Below, in pieces: positions 17,542-24,837 of a DNA stretch of 24,837 nt. This DNA comes from HGM04593 sp045634085. Lineage in GTDB: Bacteria; Bacteroidota; Bacteroidia; Bacteroidales; Bacteroidaceae. The notes beneath the pieces are model-generated. The model saw nothing but the letters and a program-made list of their open reading frames with translations. It searched no databases and had not been told where the DNA came from. The position numbers were made by a program, and so were the translations under genes. The number at the start of each line of letters is the position of its first letter. Position 1 is the stretch's first letter. The stretch lies in the NCBI GenBank assembly GCA_045634085.1, contig JAZQZM010000027.1, positions 1 to 24,837 on the forward strand, in the 5' to 3' direction.

Positions 17542-18252
17542 TCAGATATCGAGTTTCCATCCATTGTCGCCATGATATATCATCTGGCGGGTCATCCCTC
17601 CGTCAATGCATATATTCTCTGCTGTAATGAAACCGGCCTTGTCGCTACACAAGAACAGCACCATTTCGGCGATATCCTTTGGCGTGCCCACACGCCCGGC
17701 AGGATGTTGTATAGCATCGGCACCGTCATATTCCGTAAAGGCGGTGTCAATCCATCCTGGTGAGATTGAATTGACCCTCGCTTTTCCTGCAAGGCTTACG
17801 GCAAGTGCGTGCGTGAGTGCTGCAATGCCGCCTTTTGCAGCAGTGTAACTCTCGGTCTGCGGTTGGCTCATGCGGTCGCGCGATGAAGAGATGTTTATAA
17901 TCGAGGCCCCCTCTGCCAAGTGGGGCATGAAAAGCTTGGTCAGGTAGAATGGGGCGGTGATGCCTACATTGAGTGCGTATTGGAACTCCTCGAAGGAACA
18001 CTCATCAATGCCTTTCATCAGTGGCAAGGCATTGTTTATTATGCAGTGCACCTTGTCGTGTCTTTGGAGTACATGTGCGGTAAAGGCCTCAAGCATCTCT
18101 TTACTGGCAATGTCTCCGACATAATGCTCTCCCTCGGCTTTGTCTATGACGTAAACTGTTGCGCCGCACTTCCGGAACTCTTCGGTAATGCATCGGCCTA
18201 TTCCCGATGCTCCGCCTGTCACAATGATTACTTTATCTTTGAATGTTGACAT
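17542..18252 (-). CDS. SDR-family oxidoreductase
   Basis: This 236-aa classical short-chain dehydrogenase/reductase uses NAD(H) or NADP(H). The cofactor loop is TGGASGIG (residues 12-19) and the stabilising NNA is at 73-75. The catalytic set is Asn95, Ser123 (ISSSRD), Tyr136 and Lys140 (YTAAK), and SPGWIDTAF and IDGGMTRQMIY complete the fold. The length is usual for the family. Asp37 at the end of the second strand (VYVIDKA) suggests a preference for NAD(H), though this is not certain. The substrate cannot be read from the sequence; the tail beyond GGMTRQ is similar in Bacteroidales relatives as I remember them. It is transcribed divergently from the calcium ATPase. The helicase/RyR promoter lies just beyond its 3' end, so it is probably a single-gene unit. 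Confidence 0.85.
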   Translation of the reverse strand: MSTFKDKVIIVTGGASGIGRCITEEFRKCGATVYVIDKAEGEHYVGDIASKEMLEAFTAHVLQRHDKVHCIINNALPLMKGIDECSFEEFQYALNVGITAPFYLTKLFMPHLAEGASIINISSSRDRMSQPQTESYTAAKGGIAALTHALAVSLAGKARVNSISPGWIDTAFTEYDGADAIQHPAGRVGTPKDIAEMVLFLCSDKAGFITAENICIDGGMTRQMIYHGDNGWKLDI

Positions 18253-18276
18253 GTTTATTTACTTTTGTTCATCATG

Positions 18277-18307
18277 CAAATATAGTGAAAGGTGCGGGTT
18301 GAAAAAA
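18277..18307 (-). promoter_or_regulatory. Promoter of the SDR gene
   Basis: TATATTTG on the minus strand (18277-18284) is a perfect TAnnTTTG box, 24 bp before the ATG. The upstream element is only TTTT at 19 bases, so the -33 part is weak. Confidence 0.5.
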
Positions 18308-18321
18308 CAGAACCCGTTTAT

Positions 18322-18352
18322 TTTGACAATCTCCCAGGTTCGTTTATCTTTG
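18322..18352 (+). promoter_or_regulatory. Promoter of the calcium ATPase gene
   Basis: TTTG (18322-18325), 19 bases, then TATCTTTG (18345-18352) is an exact match to the Bacteroidota consensus. Transcription would start near 18360, about 110 bp before the chosen start codon. The SDR promoter on the other strand lies 37 bp away, so the two could compete or share regulators. Confidence 0.7.
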
Positions 18353-18472
18353 TAAGGAATTTGTAAATTCGGCTCAGGAATATTAAGCCGGTAGTCAGAA
18401 CATCTGTCTCTTGAGTTTCGTTGATAACGTGGCTCTTGTGTCATGATGTTGACCGAAAATATACCCGTAAAA

Positions 18473-21226
18473 ATGAAAAGAAGCAATAGATATAAATGCC
18501 TTTCGAATGAATCCCAAGAGGTTAGGGACGGAATAGGAAAGAACCGCATACCGCCTCCCGAAAAGGAGTCGCTGTGGGTACAATATCTCGAGAAATTCAA
18601 GGACCCGATAATAATAGTACTTCTTGTAGTCTTCGGCTTTTCGCTGATTGTCTCGGGGTACGAGTTCATATGGATGGACAAAGGCTGGTCTTTGTTCCTT
18701 GAACCTATGGGCGTGCTGCTGGCTCTGCTGTTGGCAACCGGCGTGGCCTTTATCTTTGAAGTAAAGGCCGGCAAGGAGTTCGAGATACTCAACAAAGTCA
18801 AGGATGCACGTCCTGTAAAGGTCTTCCGTTACGTCAACGGCAGACGTCACCCCGTGATGATGCTTGTGAAGAAGCACGATGTGGTAGTCGGTGATGTCGT
18901 TAAGCTTGAAAGCGGTGACGAGGTGCCTGCCGATGGAGAACTCATTGAGTCGAATATGCTGCGCGTCGACGAGTCCAACTTTACAGGAGAACTCTATGCA
19001 ACCAAGACTACCGTCGAGGAGAATTTTGACCATGATGCCACATACAGGTCAAATTTCCTTTTGCGTGGCTCTACAGTGATTGAAGGTACTGCAGTCTACA
19101 GGGTCACAGCCATCGGCCTTGATACCGAGGAGGGCAAGGGCGTTGCAAAGATTAACGAGGGCAGTGATGTCGAGACCCCGTTGAACAGACAGCTTGCGCA
19201 GTTGAGTAAGTTCATCTCTATAGTAAGTTTTGTGTTTGCGGTGCTCATTGTCGTTGGCCGTCTCATGTATTATCTGCTGTTTGCCAATACTTCCGGCAAC
19301 AGTGTCATAGAACTTGTGGAGTTCGTTCTCGCCTCAATAATGATTGCAGTCACGCTTATTGTGGTTGCTGTGCCCGAGGGATTGCCAATGAGTGTTACAG
19401 TGAGTCTTGCATTGAGTATGCGCCGCATGTTGAAGGAGAAGAACCTTGTACGCAAACTGCATGCCTGCGAGACTATGGGTGCGGCAACGGTCATCTGTAC
19501 CGACAAGACCGGAACGCTTACCAAAAACCAGATGACAGTGATGGATACCTGTCTGTTTGGCGGCGACGAGGAGTTTGAACTTGTCAGGGCAAACATGGCG
19601 GTAAATTCAACAGCCGAGGTCTCTAAGAACGAAGAAGGTAAACTCATGACCATAGGCAACCCAACTGAGGTAGCCCTCCTGAAATGGATGCACAAGAATG
19701 GACAGGACTATGATGTGTACCGCGAGAATGCCGAATATCTGCATCAGTTGCCATTCTCTACCGAGACCAAGAATATGCAGTCAACTGTTATCCTCAGCGC
19801 TGGAGAACAGCCAGTACGTTTCATCAAGGGTGCCCCCGAGGTCGTTCTGGCCATGTGTGACAGCATTGCCGGTGAGGGAACCAAAGAACAGGTCGACGAG
19901 GCTTTGGCTGCATACCAGAAGCGTGCAATGCGTACGCTGGGTTTCGCCTATCAGCGTATTGATGAGAACAATCCGCAGGAAGTCGTATTCCTGGGTGTCG
20001 TAGGTATTGCCGACCCAATAAGGGAAGATGTGCCCGAGGCTTTGAAAATGTGTCGTGAGAATGCCCATGTAAGGGTTATCATCGTTACGGGCGACACTCC
20101 TGGTACAGCCAATGAAATCGGCCGTCAGATAGGTCTTGTCGGCGAGGACGAGGAGCCTCAGAGGATAACAGGTCCTGAGTTCGAGGCCATGAGTGATGAA
20201 GAGGCGCGCGAGCTGGTTAACAGCGACAGTTTCAAGATTCTGTCGCGCGCACGTCCTAATGACAAGGCCCGCCTTGTTACCCTTCTTCAGGAATGCAATC
20301 ATGTGGTGGCTGTTACGGGTGACGGAACCAACGATGCTCCGGCACTGAGTAAGGCACAGGTCGGTCTCTCGATGGGCGACGGAACATCGCGTGCCAAGGA
20401 GGCCAGCGACATAACAATCATCGACAACTCGTTTGCAAGCATAAACAAGGCCATAATGTGGGGGCGTTCACTCTATCAGAACATACGCAGGTTCATTCTG
20501 TTCCAGATGACAATCAACGTCTGTGCGTGTCTTATAGTGCTGTTCGGTGCCTTTATGGGAACCGATTCTCCGCTTACGGTTACGCAGATGCTGTGGGTAA
20601 ACCTCATTATGGACACCTTTGCAGCAATGGCGCTATCGTCTTTGCCGGCCGACAGGTCTGTGCTCTATCACTGTCCGCGTGACCCCAGGAGCCATATCCT
20701 CAACAGACCTATGCTCCTGAGGATTGCCTGTGTGGGAGCACTCTTCTTCCTCTTCCTCATTGGCCTATGGCAACTATTGTGGCATGTGGATATCAATAGC
20801 GTTGCCCAGCTTATGAACCTCGATTCATTGAAACTCTTTGTGACAGGCTTCTTCAGCATGTCAAAGGTTAAGGAACATCTGGGTGGCTATGAACTTGCAG
20901 TCTTCTTCTCTGTGTTTGTTATGCTGCAGTTCTGGAACCTGTTCAATGCAAAGTATTTCAATACGGGGCGTAGCCTCATTCAGGATTTCATAGACCTGTT
21001 CCGCAACCCGCAGAAGGTCAAGGAGTCGTTCAGTGGCAGTTTTCTGCTCATTGCGGCGGTCATTCTCTTGGGGCAGGTGCTCATTGTCACATTCGCAGGT
21101 AAACTATTCAGCGTAGAGCCTCTCTCGCCTGTCGATTGGGGGTTGATACTCCTGATTACTTCACCTGTGCTTTGGGTGGCCGACGTGCTGAGGTTCATCG
21201 GTAACATGTTGAAAAGAAAATCCTGA
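18473..21226 (+). CDS. Calcium-type P-type ATPase (PMCA-like)
   Basis: This roughly 917-aa P2-type pump in the inner membrane probably exports Ca2+ at the cost of ATP. The actuator loop has FTGE (Glu about 173). Membrane helix 4 has VPEGLP (Glu about 302), the ion-binding motif of calcium pumps. The phosphorylation motif is DKTGTLTKNQ (Asp about 344), the nucleotide domain has KGAPE, and the hinge is GDGTNDAPALS (Asp about 617). Helix 6 has NLIMDTFAA, again calcium-type. About ten membrane helices are visible, and the length is usual. Relatives begin a few residues before YKCL, so the ATG at 18473 (MKRSNRYKCL) is preferred over in-frame ATGs at 18443 and 18446. It has a strong promoter of its own and a hairpin terminator just downstream, so it is probably monocistronic. 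Cation specificity is inferred from motifs. Confidence 0.9.
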   Translation: MKRSNRYKCLSNESQEVRDGIGKNRIPPPEKESLWVQYLEKFKDPIIIVLLVVFGFSLIVSGYEFIWMDKGWSLFLEPMGVLLALLLATGVAFIFEVKAGKEFEILNKVKDARPVKVFRYVNGRRHPVMMLVKKHDVVVGDVVKLESGDEVPADGELIESNMLRVDESNFTGELYATKTTVEENFDHDATYRSNFLLRGSTVIEGTAVYRVTAIGLDTEEGKGVAKINEGSDVETPLNRQLAQLSKFISIVSFVFAVLIVVGRLMYYLLFANTSGNSVIELVEFVLASIMIAVTLIVVAVPEGLPMSVTVSLALSMRRMLKEKNLVRKLHACETMGAATVICTDKTGTLTKNQMTVMDTCLFGGDEEFELVRANMAVNSTAEVSKNEEGKLMTIGNPTEVALLKWMHKNGQDYDVYRENAEYLHQLPFSTETKNMQSTVILSAGEQPVRFIKGAPEVVLAMCDSIAGEGTKEQVDEALAAYQKRAMRTLGFAYQRIDENNPQEVVFLGVVGIADPIREDVPEALKMCRENAHVRVIIVTGDTPGTANEIGRQIGLVGEDEEPQRITGPEFEAMSDEEARELVNSDSFKILSRARPNDKARLVTLLQECNHVVAVTGDGTNDAPALSKAQVGLSMGDGTSRAKEASDITIIDNSFASINKAIMWGRSLYQNIRRFILFQMTINVCACLIVLFGAFMGTDSPLTVTQMLWVNLIMDTFAAMALSSLPADRSVLYHCPRDPRSHILNRPMLLRIACVGALFFLFLIGLWQLLWHVDINSVAQLMNLDSLKLFVTGFFSMSKVKEHLGGYELAVFFSVFVMLQFWNLFNAKYFNTGRSLIQDFIDLFRNPQKVKESFSGSFLLIAAVILLGQVLIVTFAGKLFSVEPLSPVDWGLILLITSPVLWVADVLRFIGNMLKRKS

Positions 21227-21240
21227 GATTAAGATAAAAT

Positions 21241-21281
21241 ATCGTGGGTGATTTCAAACAGAAATCATCCACGATGTTTTT
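21241..21281 (+). terminator. Hairpin terminator after the ATPase gene
   Basis: A 15-bp stem (21241-21255 with 21261-21275, one G-T pair) around a 5-base loop is followed by GTTTTT. It starts 15 bp after the ATPase stop. Confidence 0.85.
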
Positions 21282-21354
21282 GTGATGTTGATTAAAAGAA
21301 TGAGTTGAGGAACTGGATAGCAACTTCTGTCATGTTTAAACATCTTTCATTTAT

Positions 21355-21500
21355 CCCCTCAGCCGGCCTGCCGACAGCTCCCCTTGATAAAAACAAGTGA
21401 AGTACTAAATTACTTATATAATCAGACAAAATTTCAATTAAAGTACTCAGTCCTCCTCTTGCTTAAGTAAGATGGGGTGTCACGTAGTGACGGAGGAGAT
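21355..21500. repeat. Gene-free stretch with dyads, resembling an intergenic repeat element
   Basis: The 260 bp between the ATPase terminator and comF contain no gene I can support. Inside it are a CCCCTCAG...GACAGCTCCCC block (21355-21383), an inverted repeat around AGTACT (21401-21411 with 21436-21447), a near-palindrome CTTGCTTAAGTAAG (21459-21472), a dyad GTCAC-GTA-GTGAC (21479-21491), and TCCTCC/GGAGGA ends (21451-21456 and 21492-21497). Blocks of this look occur as scattered intergenic repeats in Bacteroidota genomes. A second copy is needed to call it a repeat and none is in this window. Confidence 0.4.
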
Positions 21501-21544
21501 TAATTTCATCACCACTCCGGTTTTTAAAGGACGTAGGAACTTTG

Positions 21545-22234
21545 CTATATGCCATTATAAGTATACCCCAACGTGAATACGCTTATCCTGCAGTTGCAAC
21601 CGGCCTGTATTGTCTTTGCGCAGCTGGCAAGGGTAGCACCGGTAGTGAGGATATCATCCAACAGGAGCACATGCTTGCCCTCAATATCTTGCGGGCGGTC
21701 AAGTGCGAATATGCCTTCAACATTCTTCCAGCGTTCGTCGCGGTTCTTGTGTGTCTGCGTCTCGTTGGCAGTGGTGCGTACAACTGCTCCTTTGAGTACC
21801 GGAATGCCGGTAGCACGTGATATTCCTGCCGCAATGTAGTCACACTGGTTATAACCACGTTCCTTGAGTTTCTTTTTTGAAAGGGGGAGGGGTACAATGG
21901 CATCAATGCCGTCAAAGAACCCCGTTTCGGCAATCTCCTTTGCTGCAATAAAGGCAAGACGTTCGCCAGGCTCGGGACGGTTCTTGTATTTGAGATAGTG
22001 GATTACGTTGTTGTATGGCGAGTTCTTGTGATAGTAGATGTACGATGTCGCGCGTTCAATTTCAACCTTGCCCCAAAAGACCTTTTCAATCTCCTCAAGA
22101 TGCAGTTTCTCAATCTTGGGCAGCTTGCTCATACAGTCAAGGCATATATCCCTTTCCTGTGGCGACAGCAACTCGTCACACACCATGCAACAGCGCGGAA
22201 ATATCAGGTCAATAAGGTCAGAAATCCATTTCAT
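21545..22234 (-). CDS. comF: ComF-family phosphoribosyltransferase-like protein
   Basis: This 229-aa protein has an N-terminal zinc ribbon with two CxxC pairs (Cys16/Cys19 and Cys31/Cys34) and a phosphoribosyltransferase fold. Its PRPP-binding signature VLLLDDILTTGATL is at about 189-202, and GYNQC at about 126 is typical of ComF. In naturally competent bacteria ComF helps single-stranded DNA uptake; in Bacteroidales its role is unsettled, and a link to DNA repair or transformation is inferred from the family and from recX next to it. The ATG at 22234 overlaps the end of recX by 17 bp. It is the last gene of the operon; a long gene-free stretch follows. Confidence 0.9.
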   Translation of the reverse strand: MKWISDLIDLIFPRCCMVCDELLSPQERDICLDCMSKLPKIEKLHLEEIEKVFWGKVEIERATSYIYYHKNSPYNNVIHYLKYKNRPEPGERLAFIAAKEIAETGFFDGIDAIVPLPLSKKKLKERGYNQCDYIAAGISRATGIPVLKGAVVRTTANETQTHKNRDERWKNVEGIFALDRPQDIEGKHVLLLDDILTTGATLASCAKTIQAGCNCRISVFTLGYTYNGI

Positions 22235-22703
22235 CGCCCTTGTAGTTGATGGTTTTCATAATAAGCGACGGTTCATATCCACGGCTCGCCGCGTGGCGTA
22301 TAATTTTCTGCTGTGTGGCAAAGTCATCTTTTCCTTTTAGCTCCTTGCGTTTTGCCGCAATGACCTCGGCAAGCGCACTCATGTACTGCTCCTCGTCAAT
22401 GTTATCCATGGCTTCGCTTACACACTCGCGCGGCAGCCTCTTGTCGCGCAGTGCTGCCTGAATCTTTATACGTCCCCAGCGGTTGAAACGCACCTTGTCA
22501 TTTACAAACGCACGGCAGTAGCGTGCCTCGTCAATGAATTTCTCATCGGTGAGCCTTGCAATGATTTTCTCCTGTTCGCCCTGTGGCACACCCCATGCAG
22601 TGAGCTTAGTGCTCACCTCGCTTATGCAGCGTTCGCACAGCGTGCAGTAGGCTGCTGCCTTGTTCAGGGCTTCACCGGGAGTAAGTGTTTTATTCAACCT
22701 CAT
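22218..22703 (-). CDS. recX: RecX, regulator of RecA
   Basis: This 161-aa protein is made of tandem three-helix repeats. The RecX hallmarks are EVSTKL in the first repeat, LTDEKFIDEARYCRAFVND and the basic RFNRWGRIKI stretch (about 57-90), and GYEPSLIMKTI near the end. RecX binds RecA filaments and limits recombination or strand exchange in the cytoplasm. The length is normal for the family. It overlaps prmC by four bases (ATGA) and comF by 17, so the three are translationally coupled. No recA gene is in the window. Confidence 0.9.
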   Translation of the reverse strand: MRLNKTLTPGEALNKAAAYCTLCERCISEVSTKLTAWGVPQGEQEKIIARLTDEKFIDEARYCRAFVNDKVRFNRWGRIKIQAALRDKRLPRECVSEAMDNIDEEQYMSALAEVIAAKRKELKGKDDFATQQKIIRHAASRGYEPSLIMKTINYKGDEMDF

Positions 22704-23551
22704 ACGTTGTATGGTTTGTTCTTCACAGCTCTAATCATCCTGTCATTGTCGGCAAAATCCTTGCGCAGTTCAATACCAGTGTATCCAAGTGCAGCAAGCA
22801 TCTCCATTGTCTCATTGCCGTGGGCGCGGTTTATCTCAAAAAAGAGACGTCCGCCGGGTTTTAAAAGCGCCAAGCCTTTTTCGGCTATGGTGCGATAGAA
22901 TAGCAACGGGTCACTGTCGGGAACGAACAGGGCAGTGTGGGGCTCCCAGTCTAGCACATTGCTGTGCATCGCCTCCTTCTCGTTCTCTTTTATATAAGGT
23001 GGGTTGCTCACGATTATGTCGAACTGTGCATCGGTGGGCTGGTATGCCAATATATCAACATGTTCAAATGTGACATTGCAGCCGTTTGCCTTGCTATTCT
23101 CTGCAGCCACGGCAAGCGCATCATGTGATATATCCCATGCTGTTACTTTGCTTTGTTGTAGTCTGTGTGCAAGGCTAATTGCAATGCAACCGCTTCCCGT
23201 GCCAATATCAAGAATGCTCTCACTGCCTGTGGCTTCGCTTGCCACCCACTCGACAAGTTCGCTTGTCTCGGGACGTGGAATAAGTGTCGCAGGGGTAACC
23301 TTGAACCTGAGCCCGCAGAAGTCGCAATAACCAAGAATATACTGTATCGGTTCTTGCTTCTTCAACCGTTCAATTGCATTACCAAGCAGTGTCTGTTGCT
23401 CAGCAGTCAGTGTAACGTCATCCTTTAGAAAGAACGTCATCTGCGGAATGCCAAGCAGCTCCGTGGCAATTATGCGTGTGAGTGCAGAAACTTCCCCGGC
23501 TGAGTAACAGCCGGAGAGAACTTCGTTTATTTGCCTGGAAATTGCTTTCAT
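22700..23551 (-). CDS. prmC: PrmC, release-factor glutamine methyltransferase
   Basis: This 283-aa enzyme uses S-adenosylmethionine to methylate the GGQ glutamine of peptide-chain release factors, tuning translation termination. It has an N-terminal helical substrate-binding domain (about 1-85), a SAM loop DIGTGSG (Asp115-Gly121), and the catalytic NPPYIKE (Asn183). LIPRPETSELVEW before the SAM motif is typical of PrmC. The length is standard. The ATG at 23551 follows the HAD gene by only 6 bp, and its stop overlaps recX. No frameshift or missing residue was seen. Confidence 0.93.
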   Translation of the reverse strand: MKAISRQINEVLSGCYSAGEVSALTRIIATELLGIPQMTFFLKDDVTLTAEQQTLLGNAIERLKKQEPIQYILGYCDFCGLRFKVTPATLIPRPETSELVEWVASEATGSESILDIGTGSGCIAISLAHRLQQSKVTAWDISHDALAVAAENSKANGCNVTFEHVDILAYQPTDAQFDIIVSNPPYIKENEKEAMHSNVLDWEPHTALFVPDSDPLLFYRTIAEKGLALLKPGGRLFFEINRAHGNETMEMLAALGYTGIELRKDFADNDRMIRAVKNKPYNV

Positions 23552-23557
23552 AATGCT

Positions 23558-24292
23558 TTAGCTATTTATAGCGCTAAAAAGTCTCTCCCACTCATTGCAT
23601 AGTGCCTCAATTGACGGGAATACAAGATTTGCGCCGGCTTGGCTCAGAACCTCATCCTTCAATGGGCCTGTGTTGGCTGCGATGGTGAAAAGGCTGGCTG
23701 CAACGCCTGCTGTAACGCCTAGCGGTGCATTCTCTACAACTATCACCTCATTGGGGGCAAAGCCTCCGCGTTCCAAAGCCAGAAGGTAAGGGTCGGGATA
23801 GGGCTTGCCACGTTTTACGTGGAAACTGCTGATGACGTGGTTCTCGGCAAAAAGTCCGGGGAAATTGCTCTGTATGCGGTCGAGCAGGGTGGGTGTTCCG
23901 CTGCCTGTTACAATCATCGGGGTGAGTCCGCAGGCCTTAACCTTCCGCACAAGTTCAAGCGCGAATGGCATTCGTGGTGTCGGGGGGTAGGTGTCGAAGA
24001 TTGCGCATTTAGCCTTGCACAGTTCATCAATCTGCTCCTCGGTTGCTGGTTTGCCGAATTGGGCTAAGCTGGCGGTGTTGATGGTGTCGGCACCTGTGCG
24101 GCCCTCGTTCATATATACATCCTCGCGTGAGAAGTTGAAACCGGCATCGGTCATCACACGCGACCAGGCATCGGCATGGTAGGGCATTGAGTCGAACAGC
24201 ACGCCATCCATGTCGAACAATACAGCACGCAACTGCAAGGCCTTGTGACCTTGCAGTTGCTTATAATCTTGAATTGCTTTATTGTAATCCAT
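23558..24292 (-). CDS. HAD-superfamily phosphatase, beta-phosphoglucomutase-like subfamily
   Basis: This 244-aa protein has the HAD nucleophile motif FDMDGVLFDS (Asp27, Asp29), a helical cap inserted after it (about 35-105), motif II TGSG (about 132), the motif III lysine in KRGKPYPDP (about 160), and ENAPLG (about 183) as motif IV, where one of the usual acidic pair is Asn. Such enzymes hydrolyse or transfer phosphate from small sugars or nucleotides; the substrate here is unknown. It sits directly between pgi and prmC, 2 bp after the pgi stop and 6 bp before prmC, so a sugar-phosphate substrate is plausible but not shown. Confidence 0.88.
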   Translation of the reverse strand: MDYNKAIQDYKQLQGHKALQLRAVLFDMDGVLFDSMPYHADAWSRVMTDAGFNFSREDVYMNEGRTGADTINTASLAQFGKPATEEQIDELCKAKCAIFDTYPPTPRMPFALELVRKVKACGLTPMIVTGSGTPTLLDRIQSNFPGLFAENHVISSFHVKRGKPYPDPYLLALERGGFAPNEVIVVENAPLGVTAGVAASLFTIAANTGPLKDEVLSQAGANLVFPSIEALCNEWERLFSAINS

Positions 24293-24294
24293 TC

Positions 24295-24837
24295 TTAGAG
24301 TCTTGCGCGGATAGCCTTGCTCTCCTCCTCGTAACCCGGTTTGTCAAGCAATGCGAACATGTTCTTCTTGTAAGCCTCTACACCTGGCTGGTTGAATGGG
24401 TTAACGCCAAGTACGTAACCGCTGATACCGCAACCTATCTCAAAGAAATAGAGCAACTGACCGATGTAATATGCGTTGAGCTCAGGGATTGAGATGCGGA
24501 TGTTTGGCACGCCACCGTCAACGTGTGCAAGCTGTGTACCAAGTTCGGCCATCTTGTTTACCTCATCGACGTGCTTGCCTGCGAGGAAGTTGAGACCGTC
24601 GAGGTTCTCCTCGTCGCTTGGAACAGTGAGTGAGCTGTTTGGCTTCTCAATAGACAATACTGTCTCGAAGATAGTGCGCTCGCCCTCCTGAATCCACTGA
24701 CCCATTGAGTGGAGGTCGGTTGTGAAGTCTACCGATGCAGGGAAGATACCCTTGTTCTCCTTACCCTCACTCTCGCCGTAGAGCTGCTTCCACCACTCAG
24801 ATGTGAAGTGGAGCTTTGGCTGGTAGTTAACGAGAAT
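24295..24837 (-). CDS. pgi: Glucose-6-phosphate isomerase, C-terminal part (cut by the window end)
   Basis: Only the last 180 residues are present; the 5' part lies beyond the right edge. The frame runs unbroken from the edge to TAA at 24295-24297, including NYQPKLHFTSEWWKQLYGES and DFTTDLHSMGQW upstream of the first internal ATG (24705). The PGI signature is complete (GYVLGVNPFNQPGVEAYK, near the end), with a probable catalytic lysine there. The enzyme interconverts glucose-6-phosphate and fructose-6-phosphate in glycolysis and gluconeogenesis, in the cytoplasm. The visible part agrees with the roughly 445-450-aa bacterial form. It is the first visible gene of the operon. Confidence 0.93.
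   Translation of the reverse strand: MLVNYQPKLHFTSEWWKQLYGESEGKENKGIFPASVDFTTDLHSMGQWIQEGERTIFETVLSIEKPNSSLTVPSDEENLDGLNFLAGKHVDEVNKMAELGTQLAHVDGGVPNIRISIPELNAYYIGQLLYFFEIGCGISGYVLGVNPFNQPGVEAYKKNMFALLDKPGYEEESKAIRARL

Noticed and set aside
17385..17573. 62-aa minus-strand frame after the SDR gene
   Set aside because: It starts inside the SDR gene in another frame, runs over the promoter, and has no recognisable content.
1..24837. CRISPR arrays, tRNA or rRNA genes, insertion sequences
   Set aside because: No regularly spaced repeats, cloverleaf-like segments, rRNA motifs or transposase frames were seen on either strand.

Overview
The window looks like the chromosome of a gut-type Bacteroidales bacterium. 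Three things point there: upstream sequences match the Bacteroidota promoter form TTTG-N19/20-TAnnTTTG, Shine-Dalgarno sites are weak or absent, and the proteins are of Bacteroidales type (PMCA-like calcium ATPase, a 59-aa winged-helix protein, a pgi/HAD/prmC/recX/comF cluster). Neither end of the window is a natural boundary. No rRNA, tRNA, CRISPR array, integrase or transposase was found.

Region 1 (about 1-8741) is part of a tailed-phage genome, probably a prophage. A plus-strand late operon encodes an ejection-protein-like virion protein, two small unknown proteins, a 1621-aa polyvalent protein and a P22-type portal protein. Genes overlap or lie a few bases apart. A short gene runs the other way at the extreme left. 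Terminase, capsid and integrase genes are not in the window. The phage block stops at a perfect 32-bp palindrome (8776-8807), and non-phage genes begin right after it.

Region 2 (8812-17541), all minus strand, is the most interesting part. It holds a candidate two-gene anti-phage or stress locus. The upstream gene encodes a membrane protein with three TM segments, two TrkA-like Rossmann modules and a C-terminal RyR (ryanodine-receptor repeat) domain. The downstream gene encodes a 1914-aa protein with a transglutaminase-like domain, DUF4011, an SF1 helicase, a Vsr/DUF559-type nuclease and DUF3320, the core architecture of the defence family called Hhe. A good promoter with a dyad in its spacer lies about 300 bp upstream, and the leader contains what looks like a decayed gene. 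A small winged-helix protein lies on the 3' side. Between the two large genes there is an open -1 frame that could extend the RyR protein.

Region 3 (17542-21226) has an SDR oxidoreductase and a calcium-type P-type ATPase transcribed divergently from a 190-bp region with a recognisable promoter on each strand. The ATPase ends at a strong hairpin terminator. A gene-free stretch with several dyads, resembling an intergenic repeat, follows.

Region 4 (21545-24837, minus strand) is a compact housekeeping operon: pgi (cut by the window end), a HAD phosphatase, prmC, recX and comF, with gaps of a few bases or overlaps.
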